Shown here: positions 50,981 to 59,401 of the stretch, one piece after another
How the letters are laid out: each line of letters begins with the position of its first letter
How positions within the stretch are numbered: position 1 is the first letter of the stretch
Assembly: GCF_011067135.1 (NCBI RefSeq)
Contig: NZ_JAAMOW010000006.1
Location: forward strand, 248,001-312,000
Direction: 5' to 3'
DNA length: 64,000 nt
DNA from: Solimonas terrae
Lineage (GTDB): Bacteria > Pseudomonadota > Gammaproteobacteria > Nevskiales > Nevskiaceae
Made by a program: the position numbers and the translations under genes
The notes under the pieces: model-generated
Seen by the model: only the letters and a program-made list of their open reading frames with translations
Database searches by the model: none
What the model was told of the DNA's origin: nothing

Positions 50981-51486
50981 GCACCGCCGCCGCGATCTCG
51001 GTGTGCGAGGTCCCGCAGGCTTCGCTGCTCGATGCCTGCCGCCGGCAAGGCCATTACACGGACTGCTACACGACACGGATACCCGGCACGATCTCGCAGG
51101 CCGAATACGTCGAGGCTTTCTATACGACCGCGCTGTTCAAGCTGGAACGCCGGCTGCTGCGCTGGCTCGCGGCGGCACCGTCCAGCGACGACGAAGCCCG
51201 GGCGCTCGCGAGGGCGGAGCGCAATCGCTTTGCCGCCTGGCAAGTCGAGGCGCGCAGCCCCGATCAATTGCTGCTGGCCGCCGGACGCACGAAGTCCTGG
51301 CTGATGGTGCGGCCGCAGGGCGGCACGACCCGGCTGTACTTCGGCTCGGCCGTGGTGCCCGGCCGCTCACGCGCCGGGCGTAGCGGCCTCGGGCCGACCT
51401 TTGCCGCGCTGCTCGGCTTCCACAAGCTGTATTCGCGGGCGCTGCTGCGGGCGGCCCGCAGACGGCTCGCGAAATTCCATGACTGA
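50977..51486 (+). CDS. Uncharacterised 169-aa protein coupled to the GFA-like gene
   Basis: It starts in the stop of the GFA-like gene (ATGA). The sequence has 'HYTDCYTTRIPGTISQAEYV', a helical 'KLERRLLRWLAA' stretch and 'KSWLMVRPQGGTTRLYFGSA', suggesting an alpha/beta ligand-binding or START-like fold. It resembles DUF2867-type proteins, but I cannot assign it with confidence. No signal peptide; a basic C-terminus. Confidence 0.75.
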   Translation: MSTAAAISVCEVPQASLLDACRRQGHYTDCYTTRIPGTISQAEYVEAFYTTALFKLERRLLRWLAAAPSSDDEARALARAERNRFAAWQVEARSPDQLLLAAGRTKSWLMVRPQGGTTRLYFGSAVVPGRSRAGRSGLGPTFAALLGFHKLYSRALLRAARRRLAKFHD

Positions 51487-51689
51487 AGTCATGCCGCCGT
51501 CGCGCTGCGACGACGCAAAGCGCGTCACGGCAACATCCGGCAGGGCGTCGAGGTGGAACCGACGAGGGCCGTGAGCGCCGCATTCGTGCGTTGGCACGCG
51601 CGAGCGTCGGCAAGTTTCTTTATGCTAGCGCCGCTTTGCGCACGACCCCTGCCGCTCGGGGCACAACAATTTCACGTAAGGAGGGAGAC

Positions 51690-53132
51690 ATGTCACTTAC
51701 CCCGCACAAACCGCTGGGTCGGTTTCTGCTGCTCGCCGCGGCTGGCGCGTGCCCGCTCGCAGCGCACGCCGGTGCCGGCCCGTACATCGGCCTGGAAGGC
51801 GGCCTCAATCTGGTCGACAACCAGAGCCTGTATGCCTACGGCTTCCCGCGCACGGCCGACGGCAGCCGTTACGGCACGGTCGAATATTCGAACGGCTGGC
51901 TCGGCGGCCTGACGGCGGGCTACAGCTTCGACGACGGCTTCCGCCCGGAACTGTCGATCACGCATCGCCGCAATTCGTTCCAGCGCCTGGAACTGACCAC
52001 ACCGACGCTGTTGAGCACCCGGACGGTCGACACCACCGATGTCAGCGGCTACGGCATGGTCGACACCGCGATGCTCAACCTCTGGTATCAGCTGCCGATC
52101 TCGTCGCAGATCCATCCGTACATCGGCGCCGGCGCCGGTGCGGCGCGTGTTGCGCTGAACGACGGCCGCTACAACACGAACGAGCTGCGCAGCCAGTTCG
52201 ACGTCATGTTCGCGTGGCAGGCCGGTGCCGGTTTCGCGTTCGACTTCACCAAGCACATCACCGCGTCGCTGGATTACCGTTTCCTGCAGACCGATCGCGG
52301 TCATTTCAATCTGCTGGACGACGATCCGACGACCTACTCGCGCGCGCGCTACCGCTCGAATTCGGTGCAGTTCGGACTGCGCTATTCGTTCGGTGGCGAA
52401 GAAGCGCCGCCGCCACCGCCGCCGCCGGAACCGGTCGCCGTGGTGCCGGTCGTGCAGGCACCGCCGCCGCCACCGCCACCGCCGCCGCCTTGCGTGGTGC
52501 CGACGGACGGCACGGCGCCGAACTTCGACGGTTGCAAGCTGGGCGACACGCTGGTGCTGCGCGGCGTCAACTTCGAGTTCGACAAGTCGCGGCTGACGGT
52601 CAATGCCAAGACCCTGCTTGATCAGGTGGCCGACGCGCTGCAGAAGCGCGCCGACATCAAGATCGAACTGGACGGCTACACCGACAGCAAGGGCAGCGAC
52701 GCCTACAACCAGAACCTGTCCCAGCACCGCGCGGTATCGGTCAAGGACTATCTGGTCGGCCGCGGCATTGCCGACGATCGCATCACCACGGCCGGCTTCG
52801 GCGAGGCCTCGCCGGTCGCCGACAACAACACCGACGAGGGCCGCGAGCTCAATCGTCGCGTCGAGTTGAAGGTGACCGACGCGACCGACCCGGTTTCGGT
52901 GGCGCCAGTCGATTCCGGAACTGTCGACGCTGGCAGCGCGCCGGCCGACAGCAGCGCGGCACCGGATCTGGCGCCGGTCGACGACACGACGGCACCGGCC
53001 ACCGACGCCGCGCCGGCCGACAGCGGCGCACCGGCTGACATGACCGACGTCCCGGCCGACACCAGTGCCCCGGCGGCCGACACGACCGAGGCCCCGGCCA
53101 CGGACGTGGCGCCGGACAACGGCGGACAGTAA
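51690..53132 (+). CDS. OmpA-family outer-membrane protein with poly-Pro hinge and long acidic tail
   Basis: The protein is 480 aa. A signal peptide ('FLLLAAAGACPLAAHA') leads into an eight-strand beta-barrel (residues about 28-235; 'YIGLEGGLNLVDNQ', 'VQFGLRYSFGG'). A double poly-proline hinge follows (about 240-270). The peptidoglycan-binding OmpA-C domain ('VNFEFDKSRLTVNAKTLLDQ', 'GYTDSKGSDAYN', 'NRRVEL') covers about 285-395. About 80 residues of Asp/Ala/Pro-rich low-complexity tail end the protein, which most OmpA proteins lack. It should tether the outer membrane to peptidoglycan. AAGGAGGGA is an excellent ribosome-binding site, suggesting high expression. Confidence 0.93.
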   Translation: MSLTPHKPLGRFLLLAAAGACPLAAHAGAGPYIGLEGGLNLVDNQSLYAYGFPRTADGSRYGTVEYSNGWLGGLTAGYSFDDGFRPELSITHRRNSFQRLELTTPTLLSTRTVDTTDVSGYGMVDTAMLNLWYQLPISSQIHPYIGAGAGAARVALNDGRYNTNELRSQFDVMFAWQAGAGFAFDFTKHITASLDYRFLQTDRGHFNLLDDDPTTYSRARYRSNSVQFGLRYSFGGEEAPPPPPPPEPVAVVPVVQAPPPPPPPPPPCVVPTDGTAPNFDGCKLGDTLVLRGVNFEFDKSRLTVNAKTLLDQVADALQKRADIKIELDGYTDSKGSDAYNQNLSQHRAVSVKDYLVGRGIADDRITTAGFGEASPVADNNTDEGRELNRRVELKVTDATDPVSVAPVDSGTVDAGSAPADSSAAPDLAPVDDTTAPATDAAPADSGAPADMTDVPADTSAPAADTTEAPATDVAPDNGGQ

Positions 53133-53161
53133 GCAAGTCCGAACCGCAGCCGCGGTTCACG

Positions 53162-53194
53162 AACGCCGATGGTCTTGCGACCATCGGCGTTTTT
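53162..53194 (+). terminator. Rho-independent terminator of the OmpA-like gene
   Basis: A perfect 12-bp stem (AACGCCGATGGT with ACCATCGGCGTT), 6-nt loop and T-run (53190-53194) lie 30 nt after the stop. It also stands between convergent genes. Confidence 0.9.
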
Positions 53195-53213
53195 CATTGC
53201 GCGTCGGAAACGG

Positions 53214-54515
53214 TCAGGCGACGCGCGGACAGGCGTCGGCAACGGCCAGCAGCACGCCGATGATGCGCGTGAATGCGGCCGGCGCGAGCGCCTTGCCGGT
53301 GTTGAGCAGCGACACGGAGATATCGCGCGCCGGATCGGCCCAGCACAGGACGGTCAGAAAGCCGAGGTGGCCGAACGCGGCGCCGGAGCCCGGGCCGTAC
53401 AGGCCGACCGGGTTCTGGCCGAGCATGAAACCCGGCGAGTAGCGCATCGGCAGCAGAAGTTTGCGATCGAGCTGCAACGGCCCGACGGGCCGGATCGCGT
53501 CCGCCACGGTTTCCGGCTTGAAGATGCGCACGCCGTCGAGTTCGCCGCCGTTGAGCAGCATCTGGAACACGCGACAGCTGTCGTCGGCGCTCGCGTAGAT
53601 GTTGCCGGCCGGCACGACCTGCGACAGGAAGGCCTCGTCGTTGGACGCGCGCACGGCGGCCTGCATCGGCACGCCGACCACGCGCTTGATGTACTGGTTG
53701 GCCGGCCAGAACGGCCGGGGTCCGGTGCGGGCATTGACCGGCGCCAGATGGCGCAGCTCGGGCGCCAGGCCGAAGGTCATGTAGCGCAGCTTCAGCGGCC
53801 TGGCGATCCAGTCATGCAGCACGTCCGGCAGTTCGCGGCCGCTGGCGCGACGCACGATTTCGCCGATGATGAAACCGGCCGTCAGCGCGTGATAGGCCTG
53901 CTTGCTGAAATCCGGATCGAAGGGCTTGGCGGCGCACAGCAGTTCGATGATGCGGTCCCACTCGTGCAGCAGTTGCGGCGTCGGCTCGACGTGCGGCACG
54001 TCGGGGATGCCGGCGCGATGCGCGAGCAGACCGCGGATCGTGATGCGGTCCTTGCCGTGCGGGGCGAACTCCGGAATGTAGTCGACAACGCGATCGTCGA
54101 GCGACAGCACACCGTCGTCGACGAGCTTGTGGATCAGCAGCGAGGAAATCGATTTGGACGCCGAGAACAGGCTGACCGGCGAATCCGGCGTGATCACCAC
54201 CGGCGTTTCGGTGTCGCCCGGCAGGTTGCCGTGCACACAGCCGATCGAGCGCTTGAGCACGATCTTGCCGCGCCGGCGGATTTCCATCGTGATCGCGGGA
54301 TGCACGCCACCGCGGAAAAGGTGTTCGACCGCGGCCCAGATCCGTTCGCGGCCGGCGACGCTCATGTCGGCCTCGCGCGGATCGACTTCCGCGGCGCGAT
54401 CGACGCGCGTCACGGCGGTGAGGTCATCCGGCACCCGCACGCTGGTCCACAGACAGCGGCCGACGGCGTCCAGCGCAGGCGCGGCAAGCGGCACGCGCGG
54501 CAGGCTCAGTTGCAT
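53214..54515 (-). CDS. Serine beta-lactamase-like hydrolase (class C / EstB-type esterase)
   Basis: The protein is 433 aa. The catalytic S-x-x-K is in 'VSLFSASKSISSLLIHKLVD' (near residue 120). 'HRAGIPDVP' follows as the fold's LLxHxSG region ('RGLLAHRAGI'), and 'AYHALTAGFIIGEIV' holds the Tyr at the YxN position. The C-terminal 'GHLGFLTVLCWADPARDISV' replaces KTG with HLG, as in esterases. No signal peptide is visible, so it is cytoplasmic, unlike the two lipoprotein relatives at 23-25.5 kb. It probably hydrolyses an ester. It is followed upstream on the strand by a ferredoxin gene 22 nt away. Confidence 0.87.
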   Translation of the reverse strand: MQLSLPRVPLAAPALDAVGRCLWTSVRVPDDLTAVTRVDRAAEVDPREADMSVAGRERIWAAVEHLFRGGVHPAITMEIRRRGKIVLKRSIGCVHGNLPGDTETPVVITPDSPVSLFSASKSISSLLIHKLVDDGVLSLDDRVVDYIPEFAPHGKDRITIRGLLAHRAGIPDVPHVEPTPQLLHEWDRIIELLCAAKPFDPDFSKQAYHALTAGFIIGEIVRRASGRELPDVLHDWIARPLKLRYMTFGLAPELRHLAPVNARTGPRPFWPANQYIKRVVGVPMQAAVRASNDEAFLSQVVPAGNIYASADDSCRVFQMLLNGGELDGVRIFKPETVADAIRPVGPLQLDRKLLLPMRYSPGFMLGQNPVGLYGPGSGAAFGHLGFLTVLCWADPARDISVSLLNTGKALAPAAFTRIIGVLLAVADACPRVA

Positions 54516-54537
54516 GACGTGATGTCCGTGCAGGAGT

Positions 54538-54858
54538 TCAGAACTGCGCCTTGGGCACGTGCGCGACGATGCCGTCGAGTTCGTCCTTGACCAGTACCTG
54601 GCAGCCGAGGCGGCTGGTCGGGCCGGGATCGATCGCGCCCTCGATCATCGCTTCTTCCATTTCATCACGCGGCGGCAGCTTCGCGTACCAGGCCTCGTCG
54701 ATGTACAGGTGGCAGGTCGCGCAGGAGCATGAACCGCCGCATTCGCCGACGATGCCGCGCACGAAGTTGTTGGTGGCCGCTTCCATCAGCGACTGGCCGA
54801 CGGGCGCTTCGACGGTCTGGCTGCTGCCGTCGGGCTGGATGAAGACAATCTTGGGCAT
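54538..54858 (-). CDS. [2Fe-2S] ferredoxin, adrenodoxin/putidaredoxin type (second copy)
   Basis: The protein is 106 aa. Ligands are Cys40, Cys46, Cys49 ('GECGGSCSCATCH') and Cys86 ('SRLGCQVLV'); Cys44 is extra. It is homologous to the protein at 33821-34144 but clearly diverged. It lies 22 nt before the esterase gene and should donate electrons to a P450 or Rieske enzyme encoded elsewhere. No ferredoxin reductase gene is in the window. Confidence 0.92.
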   Translation of the reverse strand: MPKIVFIQPDGSSQTVEAPVGQSLMEAATNNFVRGIVGECGGSCSCATCHLYIDEAWYAKLPPRDEMEEAMIEGAIDPGPTSRLGCQVLVKDELDGIVAHVPKAQF

Positions 54859-55147
54859 GTTCGTAAAAGAGCCGTATCGGACGGCGGTCAGGACATCGTG
54901 GCGTACAGCCCGGCGCCCGGCGTCCGATATCGGACCGGCGGCGCCTGAAGGCAGACGAGGGCGGTTACGCGACGAAGCTGCTGCGCGCTTCCGGCGGAAC
55001 AGTGTGGCGCCAATGATCGCACAGTCACTTCGGCCATATGCAGTAAGGGTCCGGCCGGTGCCGCTCCGCCCGCGGTCGAACCCGGCAGCGCCGGACGCGC
55101 TGCGGAGCAGCAAGCCGACGGCCGGGCGATCATGCGATACGGCCGCC

Positions 55148-55573
55148 TCACTCGCCGCGGTAGCTCGCCCAGTTCTTGTCGGTCTCGTGCAGCGTCAGCT
55201 CGTGCATCAGCGCGCCGAAGCGCGGCTGCAGGGTGTTCCAGAACAGCACGGCGAGATTCTCGACGGTCGGATTGAGGCCGCGGCACAGCGGCGAGTCGAG
55301 ATTCAGATGGCGATGATCGACCTGGTCGAGGATCAGCTCCTGGATCGCGTCGCGCATTTCGGTGATGTTGACGACCACGCCGGTCTTCGGATCGATGCCG
55401 CCGCGCAGCGTCAGTTCCAGCACGTAGTTGTGGCCGTGTCCGTGTTCGCGTGCGCAGGGACCGAACAGCGCGTGGTTCTGTTCTGCGCTGAGTTCGTCCG
55501 ACCACAGGCGATGCGCGGCCGCGAAGCTCTCGCGCCGCGTCAGATAGACCACGGGATGTTTGTCAGTCGTCAT
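55148..55573 (-). CDS. 6-pyruvoyl-tetrahydropterin synthase / QueD family enzyme
   Basis: The protein is 141 aa. Zinc ligands and the catalytic Cys lie in 'FAAAHRLWS' (His) and 'FGPCAREHGHGHNYVLEL' (Cys and the HGH pair). The second catalytic part is 'LDQVDHRHLNLD', and 'PTVENLAVLFWNTL' carries the substrate Glu region. The 'C-x4-HGHNY' region looks like PTPS proper, but QueD (queuosine) enzymes are close. It overlaps the SDR gene by 11 nt, suggesting a pterin pathway in which the SDR acts like sepiapterin reductase; this is an inference. Confidence 0.86.
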   Translation of the reverse strand: MTTDKHPVVYLTRRESFAAAHRLWSDELSAEQNHALFGPCAREHGHGHNYVLELTLRGGIDPKTGVVVNITEMRDAIQELILDQVDHRHLNLDSPLCRGLNPTVENLAVLFWNTLQPRFGALMHELTLHETDKNWASYRGE

Positions 55574-56267
55574 TGCAATGCACCTCGACGATGGTGCCGG
55601 TGATCGGCGCCGAGCGCTTGCGATCGAGCAGAAAGGAAACGGTCGGCGCGATGTCGCCGGGCAGCGTGCGTGCTTCCACGCCGAGCGCTTCGATCATCGC
55701 CGTCTTCATCGTGCCCGGCGCGATGGCATTGACACGAATGCCGTACGGCTTGCCTTCCAGCGCCAGGGCTTCGGTGAGGCCGACGACCGCGTGCTTGGAC
55801 GTGGCATACGCACCGAAGCCGCTGAAGCGCTGCATGCCGCGCAGCCCGCCGAGCGAGGACACGTTGACGATGTCGCCGGGCGTGCCGGCTTCGCGCCACT
55901 GGCGCATCGCGGCGCGGCAGGCGTTGAAGGTGCCGCCGACGTTGATCGCCATCACCTCGGCAAAGCGCTCGGGCGTCAGCTCGTCCCAGATCGCGCCGCG
56001 GCCGAGTATGGCGGCGCTGCAGACCAGCGCATCGGGGGCGAAGTCACGCAGCGCGCCTTCCAGCTGCGGCGCGTCGCTGACATCGAGCGCATAGGTTTCG
56101 ACGCGCGCACCGTCGTCGCGAAGTTCGCGGGCCAGGCTTTCGAGCGGCGCCGCGCGCCGGCCGCAGAGACCGACGCGCCGGCCTTCGCGTGCCAGTTCAC
56201 GCGCGACCGCGGCACCCAGTCCGGAGCCGCCGCCGGTGATGAACACCGATGTCTGTTTGCCATCCAT
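55563..56267 (-). CDS. Short-chain dehydrogenase/reductase overlapping the PTPS-like gene
   Basis: The protein is 234 aa. The cofactor motif is 'ITGGGSGLGAAVARELAREG', followed by 'LCGRRAAPL' with Arg residues suited to NADP(H). Catalytic Ser is in 'NVSSLGGLRG' and Tyr/Lys in 'GAYATSKHAVVGL'. Its last 11 nt overlap the PTPS/QueD-like gene, so the two are coupled. An SDR beside PTPS suggests sepiapterin- or dihydromonapterin-type reduction, but many SDRs look alike and the substrate is open. Confidence 0.87.
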   Translation of the reverse strand: MDGKQTSVFITGGGSGLGAAVARELAREGRRVGLCGRRAAPLESLARELRDDGARVETYALDVSDAPQLEGALRDFAPDALVCSAAILGRGAIWDELTPERFAEVMAINVGGTFNACRAAMRQWREAGTPGDIVNVSSLGGLRGMQRFSGFGAYATSKHAVVGLTEALALEGKPYGIRVNAIAPGTMKTAMIEALGVEARTLPGDIAPTVSFLLDRKRSAPITGTIVEVHCNDD

Positions 56268-56380
56268 GCCGGGATTGTCGCACGGTCGCCGCGCAGGTCG
56301 TCATGCAGACGCGGGAGGGCTCGACGCCGCTTACACGATCGCCGAACATTCCGGACCTCTTCCCCAACCACGAGGTCGCC

Positions 56381-57322
56381 ATGCATCGCTCGCACCTTTC
56401 CCTCGCCCTTGCCGCTGCCGTGCTGGCCCTGTGTGGCGCGACGACCGTCGCTGCAGGCCCGACCGCGATTCGGACGCAGGCGCCGAGCATGGCCGCGGCC
56501 GGCTTCTATCGCCTGCCGCTCGGCAAGTTCACGGTCACCGCGCTCGCCGACGGCAGCTTCGACATGCCGGCGCCGAAACTGCTGATCGAGGACCAGCCGG
56601 GCATCGTCAAGCAACTGCTCGGCGCCGCCGGTTACGGCGACACCGTGCCGACCTCGATCAACGGCTTCCTGATCGATACCGGCAGCAAGCGCGTGCTGAT
56701 CGACACCGGCAGCGGCGGCGCGATGGGACCGACGACCGGCAAGCTGCTCGAACATCTGCGCGCGGCCGGCTACGACCCCGCACAGATCGACGAGATCCTG
56801 ATCACGCATCTGCATCCGGATCATTTCGGCGGGCTCACGCATGACGGCAGGATGGTGTTTCCGAATGCCGTGCTGCGGATGTCGGCGGCCGAACTGAAGT
56901 TCTGGGTCGACGACGCGAAAACCGCGTCCGCCGACGCCAGGGCGGCACTCGCGCCATACCGCGCCGCAGGACATCTGCAGCCGTTCGCCGCCGGCGCGAC
57001 GCTGGACCCCGGCATCACCGCCGTCGACACCAGGGGGCACACCGCCGGCCACAGCAGCTACCGGATCGAAAGCGAGGGTAAGACGCTGCTGGTCTGGGGG
57101 GATCTGCTGCACGTCGCCGCCGTGCAGTTCGCCGATCCGAAAGTGACGATCCAGTACGACACCACGCCGACCGCAGCCGAAGCGCAACGCGAGAAAGTGC
57201 TCGCCGACGCCGCCCGCAGCGGCGAGTGGATTGCCGCCGCGCACATCGCGTTCCCGGGCATCGGCCATGTCGTCAAGGCCGGCGACGAGTACGCCTGGCA
57301 GCCGATCGAAACAAAACCCTGA
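56381..57322 (+). CDS. Exported metallo-beta-lactamase-fold hydrolase
   Basis: The protein is 313 aa. A signal peptide ('LALAAAVLALCGATTVAA') leads to an MBL fold. The zinc motif 'ITHLHPDHFGGL' (HxHxDH) is complete, with further ligands in 'TRGHTAGHSSY' and 'VWGDLLH', and a last His in 'AAAHIAFPGIGH'. The layout is that of AhlD/lactonase-like MBL proteins ('NGFLIDTGSKRVLIDTGSGG'). Lactone or ester hydrolysis in the periplasm is likely; quorum-quenching activity cannot be claimed from this. It diverges from the pterin gene pair. Confidence 0.9.
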   Translation: MHRSHLSLALAAAVLALCGATTVAAGPTAIRTQAPSMAAAGFYRLPLGKFTVTALADGSFDMPAPKLLIEDQPGIVKQLLGAAGYGDTVPTSINGFLIDTGSKRVLIDTGSGGAMGPTTGKLLEHLRAAGYDPAQIDEILITHLHPDHFGGLTHDGRMVFPNAVLRMSAAELKFWVDDAKTASADARAALAPYRAAGHLQPFAAGATLDPGITAVDTRGHTAGHSSYRIESEGKTLLVWGDLLHVAAVQFADPKVTIQYDTTPTAAEAQREKVLADAARSGEWIAAAHIAFPGIGHVVKAGDEYAWQPIETKP

Positions 57323-57348
57323 TCGCGCCGCTGGCGCGAACACCGGGT

Positions 57349-59241
57349 TCAGCGCTTCGTGCGGAGCGCGGCGCCGATTTCGACGAGCACCTGCGGGTCG
57401 TCGATGGTGGCCGGCATCGCGTAGTCCTTGCCGTCGGCGATCGCGCGCATGGTGGCGCGCAGGACCTTGCCAGAACGCGTCTTCGGCAGGCGTGCGACGA
57501 CGGCGATCTGCTTGAGCGCGGCGACGGCGCCGATCTGCTCGCGCATGCGCGCGACCAGTTCCCCGGCGATCTGCTCGTGGCTCTTGCCGACACCGGTCTT
57601 CAGCACCACCAGCCCGATCGGCACCTGCCCTTTCAGCGCATCGGCAGCGCCGATCACGGCGCACTCGGCGACGTCCGGGTGACTGGCGAGCACCTCTTCC
57701 ATGGCGCCGGTCGACAGGCGATGACCGGCGACGTTGATGATGTCGTCGATGCGTGACATCACCCAGAAGTAACCGTCGTCGTCGACATAACCGGCATCGC
57801 CGGCAAGGTAGTAGCCCGGATAGCGCGTCAGGTAGTTGTCGATGTAGCCCTGCTCGTTGTTCCACATCGTCGTCAGCGTGCCCGGCGGCAACGGCAGCTT
57901 GATCGCGACATTGCCGATCTCGCCCTTCGCCGCGACCTGGCCGTCGGCGTCGAGCACCTGCACATCGAAGCCGGGCACCGGCACGCTGGCCGAACCGGCC
58001 TTCACCGGCAGCGCTTCGATGCCGCGCGGATTGGCGATCGCCGGCCAGCCCAGTTCGGTCTGCCACCAGTTGTCGATCACCGGCCGCTGCAGCTGTGCGG
58101 CCGCCCAGTCGATGGTGTCCGGATCGCAGCGTTCGCCGGCCAGGTACAAGGTGCGGAACTGCGACAGGTCGTACTGCTTCAGCAGTTCGCCGCGCGGGTC
58201 TTCCTTCTTGATCGCGCGAAACGCGGTCGGTGCGGTAAAGAAACTTTTCACCTTGTGCTGCGAAATCACGCGCCAGAACGCGCCGGCGTCCGGCGTGCCG
58301 ACCGGCTTGCCTTCGTAGAGGATGGTCGTGCAGCCGGCCAGCAGCGGGCCGTAGACGATGTACGAGTGGCCGACCACCCAGCCGACATCGGAGGCGGCCC
58401 AGAACACGTCGCCGGTACCGCAGTCGTAGACCGCGCCCATCGAGTAGCGCATCGCCACGGCATGACCGCCGTTGTCGCGCACCACGCCTTTCGGCTTGCC
58501 CGTGGTGCCGGAGGTATACAGCACGTACAGCGGATCGGTGGCGGCGACCGGCACGCACGCTGCCGGTTGCGCGGCGGCGACGGCGTCCTGCCAGTCGACA
58601 TCGCGACCCGCCGTCATCGCCGCGAGGCTTTGCGGACGCTGCAGGATGATCGTGCGCCGCACCTTGTGCGTGGCCAGCTCGATCGCCTGATCGAGCAAGG
58701 GCTTGTATTCGACGATGCGGCCGGGCTCGATGCCGCACGACGCCGACACGATCAGCACCGGCTCGGCGGCATCGATGCGTTTGGCGAGTTCCGGCGCGGC
58801 GAAGCCGCCGAACACCACCGAGTGCACGGCGCCGATGCGCGCGCAGGCCAGCATCGCGATCGCCGCTTCCGGCACCATCGGCATGTAGATGACGACGCGG
58901 TCGCCGGTGTCGACGCCGTTGGCGCGCAAGGCGCCGGCGAACCGGGCGACGCGATCGCGCAGCTGGCGATAGCTGAACGTGGTCTGCGTGCCGGTCAGCG
59001 GGCTGTCGTAGATCAGCGCGGCCTGCTCGCCGCGGCCCTCGTCGATCCAGCGGTCGAGCGCGTTGTCGCAGGTGTTCAGTTCGCCACCGGCGAACCAGTG
59101 CCAGGTCGGGCGCGACGGCGAGCTGCCGGCGTCAAGCACCCGCTGCCATTTTTTCGACCAGCGCAGCGTCGCCGCCTGTTCGGCCCAGAAGGCTTCCGGA
59201 TCGGCGATCGAGCGGCGGTAGGTTTCGGCGTAGGCACTCAT
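57349..59241 (-). CDS. prpE: Propionyl-CoA synthetase (PrpE-like acyl-CoA synthetase)
   Basis: The protein is 630 aa, typical PrpE/ACSS3 length. The ATP-binding P-loop is 'YTSGTTGKPKGVVRDNGGHA'; adenylation motifs are 'WWQTELGWP' and 'GYVDDDGYFWVMSRIDDIIN'. The C-terminal catalytic Lys is in 'LPKTRSGKVLRATMRAI'. The start 'AYAETYRRSIADPEAFWAEQ' is characteristic of PrpE. It activates propionate to propionyl-CoA and would recover propionate formed during steroid side-chain or ring degradation (inference). Acetate may also be used. Confidence 0.9.
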   Translation of the reverse strand: MSAYAETYRRSIADPEAFWAEQAATLRWSKKWQRVLDAGSSPSRPTWHWFAGGELNTCDNALDRWIDEGRGEQAALIYDSPLTGTQTTFSYRQLRDRVARFAGALRANGVDTGDRVVIYMPMVPEAAIAMLACARIGAVHSVVFGGFAAPELAKRIDAAEPVLIVSASCGIEPGRIVEYKPLLDQAIELATHKVRRTIILQRPQSLAAMTAGRDVDWQDAVAAAQPAACVPVAATDPLYVLYTSGTTGKPKGVVRDNGGHAVAMRYSMGAVYDCGTGDVFWAASDVGWVVGHSYIVYGPLLAGCTTILYEGKPVGTPDAGAFWRVISQHKVKSFFTAPTAFRAIKKEDPRGELLKQYDLSQFRTLYLAGERCDPDTIDWAAAQLQRPVIDNWWQTELGWPAIANPRGIEALPVKAGSASVPVPGFDVQVLDADGQVAAKGEIGNVAIKLPLPPGTLTTMWNNEQGYIDNYLTRYPGYYLAGDAGYVDDDGYFWVMSRIDDIINVAGHRLSTGAMEEVLASHPDVAECAVIGAADALKGQVPIGLVVLKTGVGKSHEQIAGELVARMREQIGAVAALKQIAVVARLPKTRSGKVLRATMRAIADGKDYAMPATIDDPQVLVEIGAALRTKR

Positions 59242-59401
59242 GCGGCACTCCTCACGGATGTCCTCGCCCGCAGGCAGGAGCTTCTTCGGATGGCCTCAGT
59301 GTATCGGCAGCCCGCGCAGCGACCTCATGCATTCTGGCGAGATCGCCGACCGCGGCGCGCGCCGACGCCGCGGCGGTGACGCCGCCCGATGCGAGCTTGC
59401 G

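Noticed and set aside
51591-51626. TTGGCA and TATGCT as a sigma-70 promoter for the OmpA-like gene
   Set aside because: The spacing is 24 bp, too long for a standard promoter; TATGCT alone is not enough.
55976-58738. 920-codon minus-strand frame across the MBL and acyl-CoA synthetase genes
   Set aside because: Arises from G+C-rich codon structure; composition is Arg-rich and it conflicts with three well-supported genes.
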